Assembly (NCBI GenBank): GCA_947561395.2 | Contig: OX387182.1 | Span: 7,984,595-8,048,594 of the forward strand | Direction: 5' to 3' | Source of the DNA: Buxus sempervirens | Taxonomy: Eukaryota; Streptophyta; Magnoliopsida; Buxales; Buxaceae | Length of the DNA: 64,000 nucleotides | In this document: positions 22,776 to 33,525 of the stretch, in pieces | How positions within the stretch are numbered: position 1 is the stretch's first letter | Layout: each line of letters opens with the position of its first letter | The notes under the pieces: model-generated | Seen by the model: the letters and a program-made list of their open reading frames with translations, nothing else | Database searches by the model: none | What the model was told of the DNA's origin: nothing | Translations under genes and position numbers: made by a program

Positions 22776-24244
22776 TACATGGAGATGTGGATGTCGCCTT
22801 GGCATGTTGATTAACCAATTTAAGCAAAGTGCATGACATTGACCATGATATTACTTGTTGCATATTGCTATTTGGACACTTGATTCACTTTATTACCGAG
22901 ATTATGTTGATTTCAGATTTCCATTTTATTTCTACTGTTTACTCGTGATCATTCTTTATCGTGGCATGATTTAGAACTGATGTAAACTATTTTTAGCATG
23001 CATGTACTACTTGCTGGGGTATTCGTATCTCATCCGTTTTGTTCTGTTTTGTTTTCAGATACTCGTGGTGAGGCACCAACTGTTGGGGTAGATCTTACTG
23101 ATCTCTATAAGGAGGAAGACTACTACTACATCCCCTAGACTAGTAGGTTTCCATTGTTGGTTTTGAGATGTTGAACTTGGAAACTTGGGTTGAATATTGA
23201 TTGGTATCGGATTCTATTAGATTGAAATAATTGTGACCAAATAGATTTCCACGCTTCTTTAGTAGCTAATTTTCCGCACTTTGATGAATAAAACCCATAT
23301 GATTAATCCAGCAATTATATAAGTCATGGGCCCATACATAACACTCTGTGAGACATGTTATATCTTTATTGAACAACATGGATCTAGGGCGTTATAGCAT
23401 TTCTAGACGATTCAAATGTGGAGGACATTTTTCTTCTGCTTTCTTCACCAAGAAGCATTCCAACAACATCTTCAAACTTCATCTCCACCAACCCTAATGA
23501 CTTGCTTACAGCCATAATGAAAATATCCCAACTATCTTGCAAACTGCACATAATCGCCAAGGCCAATATTTCCGAAGCAAACACGATTCCTACCAATTCC
23601 AATTGACTTATGGTTGTGTTGAAATCATTTAGATGATCCGTCATGCTTTTGTGATTGGATAGCTTCATTGTTGAACAGCATCTTCATCAAGAAGACCTTG
23701 TTTGATGCAAAGGGTTTTTCGTACATCCTTGCCAAAGCACTCGTTAGGCCTTGTGTTATCTTCTCTTTCGTGATGTTGAAAGCAACCTTCGACGCAAGTG
23801 TGAGACAAATCGCTCCAAGTGCTTTGCGATCTAGCAGTTCCCACTCTTCATCCTTCATATCATTTGGTTTTTTTCTCAATCCCCCGTAAAGGTAGATAGA
23901 GATCCTTCTAATATAAGTAGTGCTCTATGTGCATCCTCCAAAGAGCAAAATTAGTTCCATTGAACTTTTCAATCCGCACTTTCTCTTCTTTTGCCGTTGC
24001 TCCCATTCGAACTAAACCACAGCTCTAATACCAGTTGAAAGGAGTCTGACATGATTTCTTTAGATCGCTAAGAGCAATAATGAAGAAAAACGAACAAAGA
24101 AACATATAGATTTTACGTGGTTCACCCCAAAATAGGACTACGTCCACGGCCGCCGTTTTTCACTATGTCATGAATAAAAGAATACAATGAATGACTAAAA
24201 GAATAGGGATATATCCTAATACAAAATGAAATACTCAAAATACC

Positions 24245-24654
24245 CTCCTGAAAAATTTTCTTCTCGAGGGCTTTGCCCTCAAACCCCTGCCTTACGGGTA
24301 ATCCCCCCGACGACCTCACCATGGAACTCGACCCACGATAGCTGTGGCTGGGTGTCCAGTATGATCAGGCTACACAAACCTCAACAAATTCTTGTCCAAT
24401 TGTGTGATCAAGTATCTAGCAAATTCTGTTAAGTATCTGATCAAAGCCGTCTTTTTTGAGATTCACAACTGAACCATCAAATAGAGGAGGTTCTAGTAAC
24501 GTTCTCGGGAACGAACAAGGTTTTCAAGACAGATTCCATCCTCGAAAGGTACAAAGATAGAGGAGGAGAATCATGTCCTCACTCTTACTCTTGTTCTCCT
24601 AATTTTATCGGTTAAATTTTATGTAAGGACATGCCACCTGCACTATATATACTC
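24245..24654. other. Unassigned stretch between two Copia remnants
   Basis: About 410 bp. Contains an inverted repeat CGAGGGCTTTGCCCTC (24267-24282) and no coding signal. It may be LTR sequence of either neighbouring Copia element, but I could not align it to another copy in the window. Confidence 0.4.
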
Positions 24655-26340
24655 CTATTCAGCTTCCATAGAGGAGCGAGCAGTGGTTCGTTGTTTCTTA
24701 GTAGACCATGAGATTGGGTTGCATCCGAGGAACATAATGTATGCAGTAGTGGAGGATCGATCGTCAATGTTGCCCGCCCAATCAGCATCAGAAAAGGCGA
24801 CCAAATAAGCGGAGGACTTCCAAAGTTGAAGACCATAATGAATAGTTCCTTTTAGATACCGTAGAAGTCTTTTTGCAGCAATCCAATGTTTGTGGCGAGG
24901 TCGATGCATAAATTGAGCTAGCTTGTTCACAGCAAATGCAATATCAGGGCGAGGGAAGGATAAGTATTGCAAAGCTCCAATCACACGCCTATATGAAGTG
25001 CTGTCAGCTAAAGGACGGCCATCATTAAGTTGAAGAGGTTCACTTGTAGACAGAGGTGTTTGAACTGATTTGGCACCATCAACTTGTGTCTTAATTAGCA
25101 ACTCTTGAATGGACTTATGCTTGGATAAGAAAAGCCTGTCCTTGGTGGGTATAACCTCGCCCAAAAAATAGCTTAAGGGCCCAAGGTCTTTGAGAGAAAA
25201 TAGTTGACCAAGTTTAGCAATGATTTTTCTATCAAAGGCACTGGAGTTGCTTGTTAGAATTAAATCATCTACATATACAAGAAAGAAAACAAGGAGGTGT
25301 CTGCCTTGGATTGAGTGAAACCCATTGAAAGCAAAGCATTACTGAGATTGGTTCAGTTCAGTTCGGTTCGGTTCGGTTTAAAGAAATATATGATTTCGGT
25401 TCGGTTTTCGGTTAAATCAATGAAGCCTGCTGGTTGTGTCATGTAGACATCCTTTGTAAGAGTATCATGTAAGAATGCATTATTAAAGTCAAGTTGACGT
25501 AAAGACCATCCATTTGTGAGTACAAGAGAGAGTATAGTTCGAATAGTTGCTGGTTTCACAACAGGAGAAAAAGTTCCTTTATAGCCCAACCCAATACTGT
25601 TGATGAAAGCCTTCTGCAACCAATCGGGCCTTATAGCGGTCAATGCTACCATCAGATTTATGCTTGGCTCGAAAAACCCATTTGCAGCTCACAGGTTTTA
25701 GGTGAGAAGGAGGAGACACCAAGTCCCAAGTTCCATCACGTAACAAGGCAGTAAACTCGTCACTCATGGCTTGACGCCAAATAGGATCCTTTAAAGCTTG
25801 ACTTACAAAACTGGGCTCAACAGAAAGAGGCAAAGGAGACTACCAAAAAAAGAAAGAAAGAGGCAAAGGGTATTTCGTGACTGAGTAAACGGATTTGGGC
25901 TTGTGGATATTGTTCATGGCCCGTGTGGTCATTGGATGGGTTCGGGTGGACTAGATTGATGGGGTTGGGGGAAGCTGGATCTGGTAAAGGATTTAGATCT
26001 TGGGGACTGGCTATTTCAGTCAGATGTGATGATGTGTTATCCTCTTGATTTGATGATGTGCGATCCTCTTGATGTGATGCCACGTTATCTTCTTGAATAA
26101 GAGAGCCTGGAGAACTTGCCAATGTAGGGTGTTTGGTTTTTGTCGGATGAAGTGGTTGAGGTCATGGCAGAGGATATGGGAGTGGTTGAAGCCATTGCAG
26201 AGGATCAAGATTTTCAACTCGTTAGGGAAGATTGCTCTGATACCATGGAAAAGGGAATTTTCAATTAGTACATTTTGTTATACAACAACTTCTTTATATA
26301 CACAGTGAGACAGGATAAAGTAAAGCTTTAATATCTGTAC
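24655..26340 (-). mobile_element. Copia element C: fragment with RT, RNase H and 5' LTR start
   Basis: Fossil in minus orientation. From right to left: the start of a 5' LTR (TGGAAAAGGG..., from 26246), a primer binding site GCTCTGATACCAT (26234-26246), a Ser/Asn/His-rich linker (about 26120-25830), an RT N-terminal part (VSCKWVFRAKHKSDGSIDRYK, about 25700) and RNase H with RPDIAFAVNKLAQFMHRP and DADWAGNIDDRSSTTAYIMF (about 25000-24660). Gag, protease and integrase are missing and the 3' end with its LTR is absent. Broken by several events. The right limit of its LTR is uncertain. Confidence 0.8.
25350..25380. repeat. Short GGTTC pentamer repeat
   Basis: GGTTCAGTTC followed by AGTTCGGTTCGGTTCGGTTT: six or so pentamer units inside Copia C, with a second GGTTCGGTTTTCGGTT just downstream. 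Confidence 0.7.
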
Positions 26341-26499
26341 GGTTTTAACTAATGTTTGACTCAATCAAATTTCTTGGATTTGAGGTGTTAGTTGAATGAG
26401 TGATGAGCTTGGATGAGTGATGAGCTGTACATTCATGATAGAAGTGACTCCGTAGAGGATAAGTGTCGCCATCCAAGGACCCAAGTAGGGTTGAAACGG

Positions 26500-26674
26500 G
26501 GGAAAAAGTTATAGAGGAAATGGACTCCACGGGATTAGCTTTGTAGTCACCATACAATAGCACTGTGTTTCATTGACCTTTTTTCTGCAGAAAAATTTTA
26601 GTTGTCCAACTTAAATATTGAAATTGGCAACCACATGTTCTCTAAGATGTCTCTGTGAGTGCTTGCAAGCAGTA
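26500..26674 (+). promoter_or_regulatory. Upstream region of receptor kinase copy 1
   Basis: This 175-bp stretch aligns with 55925-56096 upstream of copy 2 and partly with 55015-55140: shared TTTGTARTCACCA, TGTGTTYCA(C/T)TGACCTTTTT, TAAATATTGAAATTGGC and ACATGTTCTCT...TCTCTGTGAGTGCT. Conservation among three copies marks it as the ancestral promoter/5' UTR of the duplicated gene; no specific element can be named. Confidence 0.6.
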
Positions 26675-26704
26675 ATGGTTAACAGAAGCAGGTAATTGTT
26701 CTTC

Positions 26705-26707
26705 CTT
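26705..26707. repeat. Left 3-bp target duplication of the CACTA element (CTT)
   Basis: CTT precedes CACTACAAAA and is repeated at 49270-49272. Taking out the element and one CTT gives TTCTTCCTTCCTATTG, which aligns without gap to TTCTTCCTTTCTATTG in the uninterrupted copy 2 (about 56125). Confidence 0.95.
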
Positions 26708-26739
26708 CACTACAAAAAAAAAAAAAGTGATAAAGCGAC

Positions 26740-27000
26740 ACTAATATAAGGGCATTTATATAAACGTACCCTTATAAGTGCCTTAATACGGCATTTTTTA
26801 AAAAATGCCACTATAAAACAATTTATTACGACATTTCCTAGAAAAATGCCACTATAAAATGATTTATTACGGCATTTTCCTAATGAATTTCACTATAAAA
26901 TAATTTATTAAGGCATTTTTTAATTAAATGCCCCTATAAAACAATTTGTTACGGAATTTTTTAAGAAATGCAGTTATAAAGCAAATTATTGGGGCATTTA
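26740..27000. repeat. CACTA subterminal repeat array (about 46-bp unit)
   Basis: Five or so diverged units with the pattern TTATTACGGCATTTT...AAAATGCCACTATAAAA. Each unit contains GGCATTTT and AAAATGCC in inverted order, so each can fold. Subterminal repeats of this kind are transposase-binding zones in known CACTA elements. Confidence 0.85.
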
Positions 27001-27169
27001 CAAGAAAAGGGCCATTAAAAGGAGGGGAGTTTTTACAGGCGGTCTCAAAACCGCCGGAGAATGTTACTTTTACCGGCGGCTTTCTAAAAACCCCCGGAAA
27101 AACTCGCGACCTCTTTTTTTCTTTCGACCTTTTCACTTTTCTTCCAGCGGCATTTTTTTTCCAGTAGAC

Positions 27170-27427
27170 TTATCTTTGTCCGGCTTTACAGCGGGGTTTC
27201 GTGCTCAGAGGGTTTTTGGCGCCATTGATCGTCCTCCGCTAACCGCTGCCGCCACCTACCGATCGTCCTCTACTGCCGCCGCACGCTACCTCCTCCTGCT
27301 TCACGCCCTCTTCCATAGCCGTGCATCGTCTTCTCGCTCGAACCCTCTGGCGATAAACAGAATCCTCTGCTTCCAAGGCACAAAAACCATATTTATCCCA
27401 ATTTCATCTCGATTCAAGGTTTATTAG
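27170..27427 (+). other. GC-rich, Ala/Ser/Arg-coding stretch upstream of the DnaJ fragment
   Basis: A markedly GC-rich block (about 27210-27360) in AT-rich surroundings, open from an ATG at 27176 to 27427 and reading as an Ala/Ser/Arg-rich peptide (AAATYRSSSTAAARYLLLLH). It could be a captured first exon with a chloroplast transit-peptide-like composition or a 5' UTR. Not assigned. Confidence 0.35.
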
Positions 27428-27532
27428 CAGCAATTTCTTTGGCGATCGATGTTCTCAATCTATGATTTTCCGGTATTCACCGTCCTTGCTAATAATCATA
27501 TAAACAGAAACTTAGGGTTATCGATTTTGTTT

Positions 27533-27758
27533 TTTGTCCGGCAAGTCAATCAAGCAAGCGTATAAGCAACTGGCAAGGAAGCATAATCCGGACTTCTCGC
27601 CTCTTGACCGCATGGAGGAGTATACGAGAAGGTTCATTCAAGTCCAAGAGGCGTATGAGACATTGTTTGATCCCAGTAGGAGAGCTTTGTATGATAGAGA
27701 TCTTGCTCGGGGTTTGCATCTCGCTTTCAAGGCCCGGAAACGACACCAACACGATGAG
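27533..27758 (+). pseudogene. Captured exon of a chloroplast DnaJ20-like J-domain protein
   Basis: The frame reads SIKQAYKQLARKHNPD, then the stretch EEYTRRFIQVQEAYETLFDP and RRALYDRDLARGLHLAF, closely following plastid J-domain co-chaperones of the DNAJ20/DNAJ11 type, in which the domain stimulates Hsp70 ATPase activity. It ends at a GT donor (27759) exactly where those genes have an intron after the J domain. Helix I (the FYDLLGV part) is missing and the invariant HPD motif reads NPD, which removes the residue needed for Hsp70 stimulation. The left border at about 27533 abuts unrelated sequence, so it is a capture breakpoint. Without helix I it cannot make a working J domain. Confidence 0.85.
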
Positions 27759-28638
27759 GTATTCTATTTCCTTCTCACTTTTTCTCCCAGCTCGTATATT
27801 GATTTTAGATGAATTTTTGGGCAACGGGTTTCTGATTTTGCTCCTCCCAAAAGTGCTTTGTTTAGTTATGGATTTGCAGGATTTATTGCGTTTATAAATG
27901 TAATCTGGCTTATGAGATGTGGAAAATTAGAGTCTTGGCTTTGCTTTCTGGATTTTATTTATGTTCTAAATTGTTTTGTAGAGTGTTGTGCTTTGAACTT
28001 TTGCTGTTATTTGATTTCAATTGATTTGTGTCTGATGGGAATCAGATATCCTTTTCCTCTGCTCTTAATGTTACAGAAGTGTTATCTAATTTTGACAGTT
28101 TTACATGATTTAAAGCTTTTCAAGTTCAGCTATTTGTTATGCACCATCTTGGTTGAAGTCCTTACTGTTCGATCTTTTCCAATCCCTTAGACTATGGGAT
28201 TTTTGTAAACTTTTGTTCTTCATAGGTTTTATATTATTGCCTTTTATGTTAATTCATTTTGAAATATTAAGAAATTTTCTTATAAATATTCATCAGATAT
28301 TATTGCCTTTTATATTATTTCCTTATTTTTTTTTGTTTTTCTGTCGGATTGTAAAGGAGGAAGTGACTTTTAAGGCTTTCCTTTTCTGTAGGGATATATG
28401 GGGACAATCTCTTCTGTGATTCTTCCTCATAATCATTGTCTCTTAATTCTTCTCATAGTTTTGTGAAGTAATAAATCATCTTTGATCTGTTTTTGAAAGC
28501 ATGTTTGTTAGAATTTACCAAATGCATTTTTACTGATTATTAAGATCATAATTTGAATATCCTTTTTCAAATTTTGCTTTTTGTCATACATTTTTCCCTG
28601 TTTTATAGTTTGCTTAAATTTGCTTGATTGTGGATCAG

Positions 28639-29355
28639 TTAACGATGGAAGAGAGTATAGAAGCTGATACATCTACTGGTCGAGCAAAACACAGGATATC
28701 TAGGGGCATTCATGATAAGGTATTTTTGAGTCGTTCTTATTTGTTCAATATTTTTTCTTTGGGTTATTTCTTTATTATGGGAGACATGGTTACTAATTTA
28801 CATTTTCCTCTTTGATTCTTTATGTTGAATGTGATATTTCCTGGGAAGGCAATGCAAGAAAGAACTTACCTGGCTGGAGCGAGGGGTCAAACATGTATGG
28901 AAATAGGAGTAAGTATTTATTTAGTTACCGATTCATGATTTGCTTTCTTGGTGTTGTTTACAATGATAGGAATTTTTGTTTTCCTTGGTGAGGTTTCTGC
29001 TAGCCATTTGACAAGAAAGAAATTTTTGATATTTTTGTCCATGAACAAGATGATTTTAAATCTGATTTTGCACTTTATTGCTTAATACAACATGAAAACC
29101 TTGTAATAAGTTCCATTATGCAAAATGCAGCTATCATGACAATGCTTTCGTTACTTGCCGTGCATTGCACATCATAAATAAGCTGAACAGAACTGCCACA
29201 TACACCTTGTTGGAGCAGTTTTTCAAGTATCAGGTTTGAAGCTATTAATTTCTCAGAATTTTGAGTTACATATGAGCCTTTTTTTCAGTAACCTTTTATC
29301 TGTCGAGCTTATCAGTGTCTGTAATCTTTGCATTTTATATGAGCTATAGCTAGTT

Positions 29356-29420
<65 letters not shown>

Positions 29421-29967
29421 GCGCACTTATACACCCACATACATGCACAAACACACACAAATATATATAATATAACCTGTTGGATTCAACCGGAACCTAA
29501 CCTGTCACAATAGTTGGTGAATATATCAAGTTGGTGGGCTGGTTCAGGTTTCTTTTGTGTATGCTTGTGTGATAGTATTATTATTTTTCCTTTTTGGCCA
29601 ATTCTAATCTCCCAGCGGCATATTTATTGTAAATACTGGTTAAATGGGTCACATGGAGAATCTGTTGGACTATGAACCTGGCTTGGTTTTTAAAGCACAA
29701 ATTAAAACCGAGTGGTTTACTGTTTTGTTTTGTTTACACCAGATTTCCAGCTTCTTTGCTAACGCCAAAAAGTCTTCATACGGGTTGACTTAGAGGTAGG
29801 CTACTTCTTGCTATTGGTTTATCTCTTCTTTCTTTTATTTTATTTTATTATGTCACTTATGGGCAACAAACTGGTGTTATATTTGAGCTCTTGCTTTTCT
29901 TCTAGTGCAGAAAAGGAAAAGTAACGGTTTGCAGGCCTTATATCGCATATTTGGGTTTGCTTACCAG
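28639..29967 (+). pseudogene. Four unrecognised exon-like segments with good splice sites
   Basis: Four stretches bounded by AG and GT and open on the plus strand: 28639-28719 (27 codons, MEESIEADTSTGRAKHR), 28849-28908 (20 codons, QERTYLAGARGQTCMEIG), 29131-29233 (CRALHIINKLNRTATYTLL) and 29911-29967 (19 codons, GLQALYRIFGFAYQ). They lie in AT-rich, T-rich intron-like sequence. The phases do not all fit: the third needs one extra base to read openly. I do not recognise the source gene or genes. They sit inside the CACTA element downstream of the DnaJ fragment and are probably further captured host exons. Confidence 0.5.
29358..29416. repeat. (CT)n microsatellite, 59 bp
   Basis: Uninterrupted CT dinucleotide run followed by a CA/TA-rich tail (29417-29470). 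Lies in an intron-like part of the CACTA cargo. Confidence 0.98.
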
Positions 29968-30624
29968 GTAATGTTATGATTATCTTGTTTATATTACACT
30001 AAAATTTTTTACCAGTTGCGCACATGTTATAGTAAATTATCATTAATAAAAAGCTGATGCTGGATACTACCTTGGTCTGATTATCTCAACTCCAAAGCTT
30101 TCTATTAGGCACAGAAGAGTAGATATGTGCTGAACCTTGTTGGAAGAGGCCTTCACATAAGAGATCAGACATAATCTCTGCAGTAGTACTGTAGACACCC
30201 CAAAATTGCACGATTTTTGATAAATCATGAAGGAGAGAAATATTTTATTGGAATTTTCAGTTCTTTGCATTGGGTTTGAGATACTTAACCCATTTGAATC
30301 CAAAATGGAAAAGGAAAAGGCCCGAATTCAATCTTTTGTGTAAAGTCAAACTTTTTCCGGTTGAATTTTGTTGACTTTTGACCCCAGAAAATGAAATATT
30401 TTTTAAAGCCAGATTTCAAGATAATTTTTCCCGGTAATCAGGTTTTTAGCCATGTTATTGCATAAAAGAATTTTTTGAGATTTTAATTCTTGGCGAATAC
30501 CTTGGTTTTAACATATTGAACCTTTTTTCCAGACCTGAAAAATCAGAATTTTGCCTAGAACTGGAAAGTTGACTTTTTACTTAAACGATATTTACTTAAA
30601 CGATACGAGGACATTAATACCTTG

Positions 30625-30720
30625 GCAATACTTATTTACATGTAATATCGTTTAAGTAAATGGAGATTAAAAAATACGAGGACATTTACTTAAACGATAT
30701 TACATGTAAATAAGTATTGC
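30625..30720. repeat. Perfect 38-bp inverted repeat with 20-bp loop in the 5' LTR
   Basis: Arm 30625-30662 (starts GCAATACTTATTTACATG) is the exact reverse complement of arm 30683-30720. The 3' LTR has a similar but imperfect structure at about 46408-46495. The sequence just left of the arm in the 5' LTR repeats ACTTAAACGATA twice, unlike the 3' LTR. Confidence 0.93.
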
Positions 30721-30751
30721 CTGTGTTAAAATTTGGAAAAAGGGCTTTTTT

Positions 30752-30899
30752 CCTTGTATCCGACAACTCAGGCCGGATACAAGTACATTTCCTTGTATCC
30801 GGTGGAACATACCGGATACAAGCAGTGCTTAGTGTATCCGGTATTGTATACCGGATACCTTAGGACCTTGTGTATCCGGCCTGATATACCGGATACGCA
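30752..30899. promoter_or_regulatory. Array of four GTATCCGG/CCGGATAC inverted repeats upstream of the LTR TATA box
   Basis: Units: CTTGTATCCG...CGGATACAAG, CTTGTATCCGG...CCGGATACAAG, GTATCCGGTAT...ATACCGGATAC, TGTATCCGG...CCGGATACGCA, spaced about 35-45 bp, each with a different loop. Repeated in the 3' LTR (46528-46675) and in the reverse LTR (3824-3972). Position about 165-310 bp upstream of the TATA box suggests a promoter-proximal binding zone; function is inferred. Confidence 0.7.
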
Positions 30900-31061
30900 A
30901 GTTTTGCTTAAAATTAGGGTTTTCCGAGAGTTTTTCACTTTTACCATCATATCCCTCATTAAATGAGGGGAAATCTTGGAAATAGCCTTAGGGTTAAGGT
31001 TGGTGGGCTATAGACGTTAGGTTGTGTCTACCATTCTCACCAACCCTAACCCTAACCTTTG

Positions 31062-31073
31062 CCTATAAATAGG
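31062..31073 (+). promoter_or_regulatory. LTR TATA box
   Basis: CCTATAAATAGG, conserved in all Tat-type LTRs of the window (46839-46850 with one change; minus strand 3650-3662 and 9404-9416). Confidence 0.75.
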
Positions 31074-32835
31074 AGGCTCCTCCTCAAGCAAATGGCAATT
31101 AACTCTTGTTTTGAATTCTCGCCAAGAAGAACTCCAAGAGAAGAAGAAAACCGCTGCGGGATCGCATCCAGAACCCAGGTAAGCCTCAAACTTTTCTTTT
31201 ATTTTCTGTCTTTACATTCCTAGATCTAGATCTATTCTTCTACCTTTCTGTAGAATAAGGCCTTCTTTGTGTGTGAAAACCCTTCCCCGGCTCAAAGTAT
31301 CTTGAGACTCCCCCTAGCCGTAAAACGTGGAGGCGGGATCTAGGAGAAACGAGACTGGGGATTGACCCTAGCATTAGAACCTATGTAGCATAAAGCCTTT
31401 TGATTGATTGTAAACCGTTTCATATTCAAAGTAGCCTTGATTATCTTGAAGAACCGTGTTTAACGGGGAGAGAGAACAGAGGGAAACGATAATGGAACGG
31501 AACCCTAGACTGTTTTAGAACCTTATTTTGATGAATATGTATGCATGCTATTGATCTTGTTTTGTTTTTCACACTTGCACATACATATCACTACTTTGGC
31601 GGGATAGGCTCATATTTGGGGTTTATTGCATTTATTATGATAAATCTCAAATAAATGGCCTCAATCAGTTCTGGAATGTTTTCAAATGATTTTTCAAAGA
31701 TTTGTGTTCATCTTGCACGAATGGCACACACTTTATCACAATTTTGAGTTGGTTTTACTCAAAAAGGGCCTAACTGGACAGCACCTGTACCCTTACTTCG
31801 GATGCTCATAACTTCATCGCCCGGATGAATTTTGGAGCGATTTTAGAACCATGGGAAAGGTGAGGCTGTCTAGTTTATTTTCACCAAATTTCATAAATTT
31901 CTATCAAACGGATTTTTGACACCTCTCTGTCGAAGTTGATTGGACAGTTCAGGTTCAAATACAGAACTTGTCACTTCGACGGAGCGCCATGTGTTCGTTT
32001 TAAGTCCGATTCGAGTATTTTTGTTTTTGGGCACTCCTTTATGAGTGTATTTTTTAATCCAGTTGGTTTCATAATTTTTTGACTCCATTTGAATTATTGG
32101 TAGCCGATTTACTTAGAACTGCTCAATGGCACTTTTCTGGGTAAATCTGTGATCTTCAGGGCCTGTTCGGGAGATCACCCAAGGCACATCCGAAGGGATT
32201 TTTGTATGAGGCTAGTTTCTTTCGAAAGATGGCCATACAGACTTCAATCACACCAAATTTCGTGGATTTTTATGAAGTGGAGTTTTCTAGACAATTTTCC
32301 AAAGTTGCCCACTTATCACTTTTTGATTATCCCCAACAGCAACTTTAAAGGAGCATAACTCCTAGGATTTTAATCGGAATGAAGTGAAATTTTGCATGAG
32401 ACTTTTATTTACTGTAATCTTTCAAATGGATTTAGTTTGGTCAAATTTAAAATTGTATTTGAATGATTTCAAGACAAATGGCATTACTTTTCACCGAATT
32501 TTCCAGATTTGATTCAACTTGGTTTTTGAATAACTTGTGCTTTGATTTCCATCTTTTTGTGATATTCCAGAAATGATATTGACATAAGAGAGGATCTAGA
32601 ATCCATTTAGATCTTCATGTGAAAATATCATACATTGGTCCTTTTTCAAGGTTTTCTATAATTTTAGCAAGCTTTCTTATTTTTGCATGAACATACACTT
32701 GGCTACCACTTCGTGTGGATGAATGGGGGTGCCTAACACCTTCCCCCGTTCATATCAACTCAATTCAAACATGTGTCAGTCAAACTTTTGAACTTGAAAA
32801 CTGAGAAAATTCAGCAAATTTGAAAGAAAAAAAAA

Positions 32836-33395
32836 GAAACCTTTGGTTGGTTATTTTTATCAATCAAATCAAAACATTTGTGGGACACTTGGAAGCCCTA
32901 GAATATTCCGAGAAACCTTTGGTTGGTTATTTTTATCAATTAAATCAAAACATTTGTGGGACACTTGGAAGCCCTAGAATATTCCAAGAAACCTTTGGTT
33001 GGTTATTTTTATCAATCAAATCAAAACATTTGTGGGACACTTGGAAGCCCTAGAATATTCCTAGAAACCTTCAATATTCCAAGAAACCTTTGGTTGGTTA
33101 TTTTTATCAATCAAATCAAAACATTTGTGGGACACTTGGAAGCCCTAGAATATTCCAAGAAACCTTTGGTTGGTTATTTTTATCAATCAAATCAAAACAT
33201 TTGTGGGACACTTGGAAGCCCTAGAATATTCCAAGAAACCTTTGGTTGGTTATTTTTATCAATCAAATCAAAAAAAATGGGACCTTTGGAAGCCCTAAAA
33301 TGTTCCATAAAAACCCTTGGTTGGTCCTTTTCGTACCAATCAAATCAAAAATCTGCGGGACCCTTGGGAGCCCTAAAATATTCCAACACACCAAA
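32836..33395 (+). repeat. 76-bp tandem repeats in the leader of the Tat element
   Basis: Unit starting GAAACCTTTGGTTGGTTA, copies beginning at 32836, 32912, 32988, about 33084, about 33160, about 33236 and a degenerate one near 33312; one copy has an extra 20-bp partial. The strand is open through the array (YFYQSNQNICGTLGSPRIF-type peptide), but 76 is not a multiple of three so each unit is read in another frame; coding use is unlikely. Confidence 0.93.
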
Positions 33396-33525
33396 AAATA
33401 AAAAAAATATGAAAAAAAACAAAAACAAAAAAGAAAACAAATAAATCCGGACTTGTGTTCACCTAAACCATTTATCTACATTTATAGGTGTATGACTTAG
33501 ATTAAATGGGAGCTGACATGTTTCT

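Larger units (their letters stand above)
15959..23401 (-). mobile_element. Solo LTR of a chromovirus-like Gypsy element, target duplication GCATT, itself split by Copia B
   Basis: The LTR proper is 15964-23396, minus orientation, beginning TGTAAAACCCC and ending GGGCGTTATA; in sense it reads TATAACGCCC...GGGGTTTTACA. GCATT flanks both ends (15959-15963 and 23397-23401). Without Copia B it is about 2.55 kb. It is homologous to the plus-strand LTR at 41304-43790 (shared start ...GTTGTTCA(A/T)TAAAGATATAAC, shared hairpin array, shared GC-rich block). Assignment to a chromovirus (Tekay-like) rests only on the termini (TGTAACGCCCC..., ...GTCTTACA) and length; no coding region is left to test it. 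Inserted between gag and zinc knuckle of Copia A. Confidence 0.85.
15277..24244 (-). mobile_element. Copia element A: short internally reduced remnant with two LTRs, hosting a nested LTR
   Basis: Fossil. LTR-like ends of about 209 bp at 15277-15485 and 24036-24244 (both start TGAAAGGA and share CGCTAAGAGCAATAA), diverged by roughly one base in eight by eye, so old. Next to the right LTR is a primer binding site complementary to initiator Met tRNA (GCTCTAATACCAG, about 24022-24034). Parts, read on the minus strand: gag with the plant Copia gag fold (about 23880-23400), then after the nested insertion a zinc-knuckle and protease region (about 15950-15500; SGASFHATS, LGDDEPCGIVGKG). Integrase, RT and RNase H are absent. 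Without the insertion the element is about 1.5 kb. It is broken, with several breaks. No matching 5-bp target duplication was found, so the outer borders are approximate. Confidence 0.75.
30190..32752 (+). repeat. 5' LTR of the Tat-lineage element
   Basis: Begins TGTAGACACCCCAAAATTGC. Carries a 38-bp inverted repeat (30625-30720), the GTATCCGG/CCGGATAC array (30752-30899), TATA box CCTATAAATAGG (31062-31073), and a C-rich TGGGGGTGCCTAACACC stretch near its end. The right limit is estimated from where similarity to 45962-48053 stops. A primer binding site is not recognised directly after it. Confidence 0.85.

Noticed and set aside
27858-28419. Plus-strand hydrophobic frames of 88-110 codons
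   Set aside because: T-rich intron-like sequence gives Leu/Phe-rich frames by composition; no start context or conservation.
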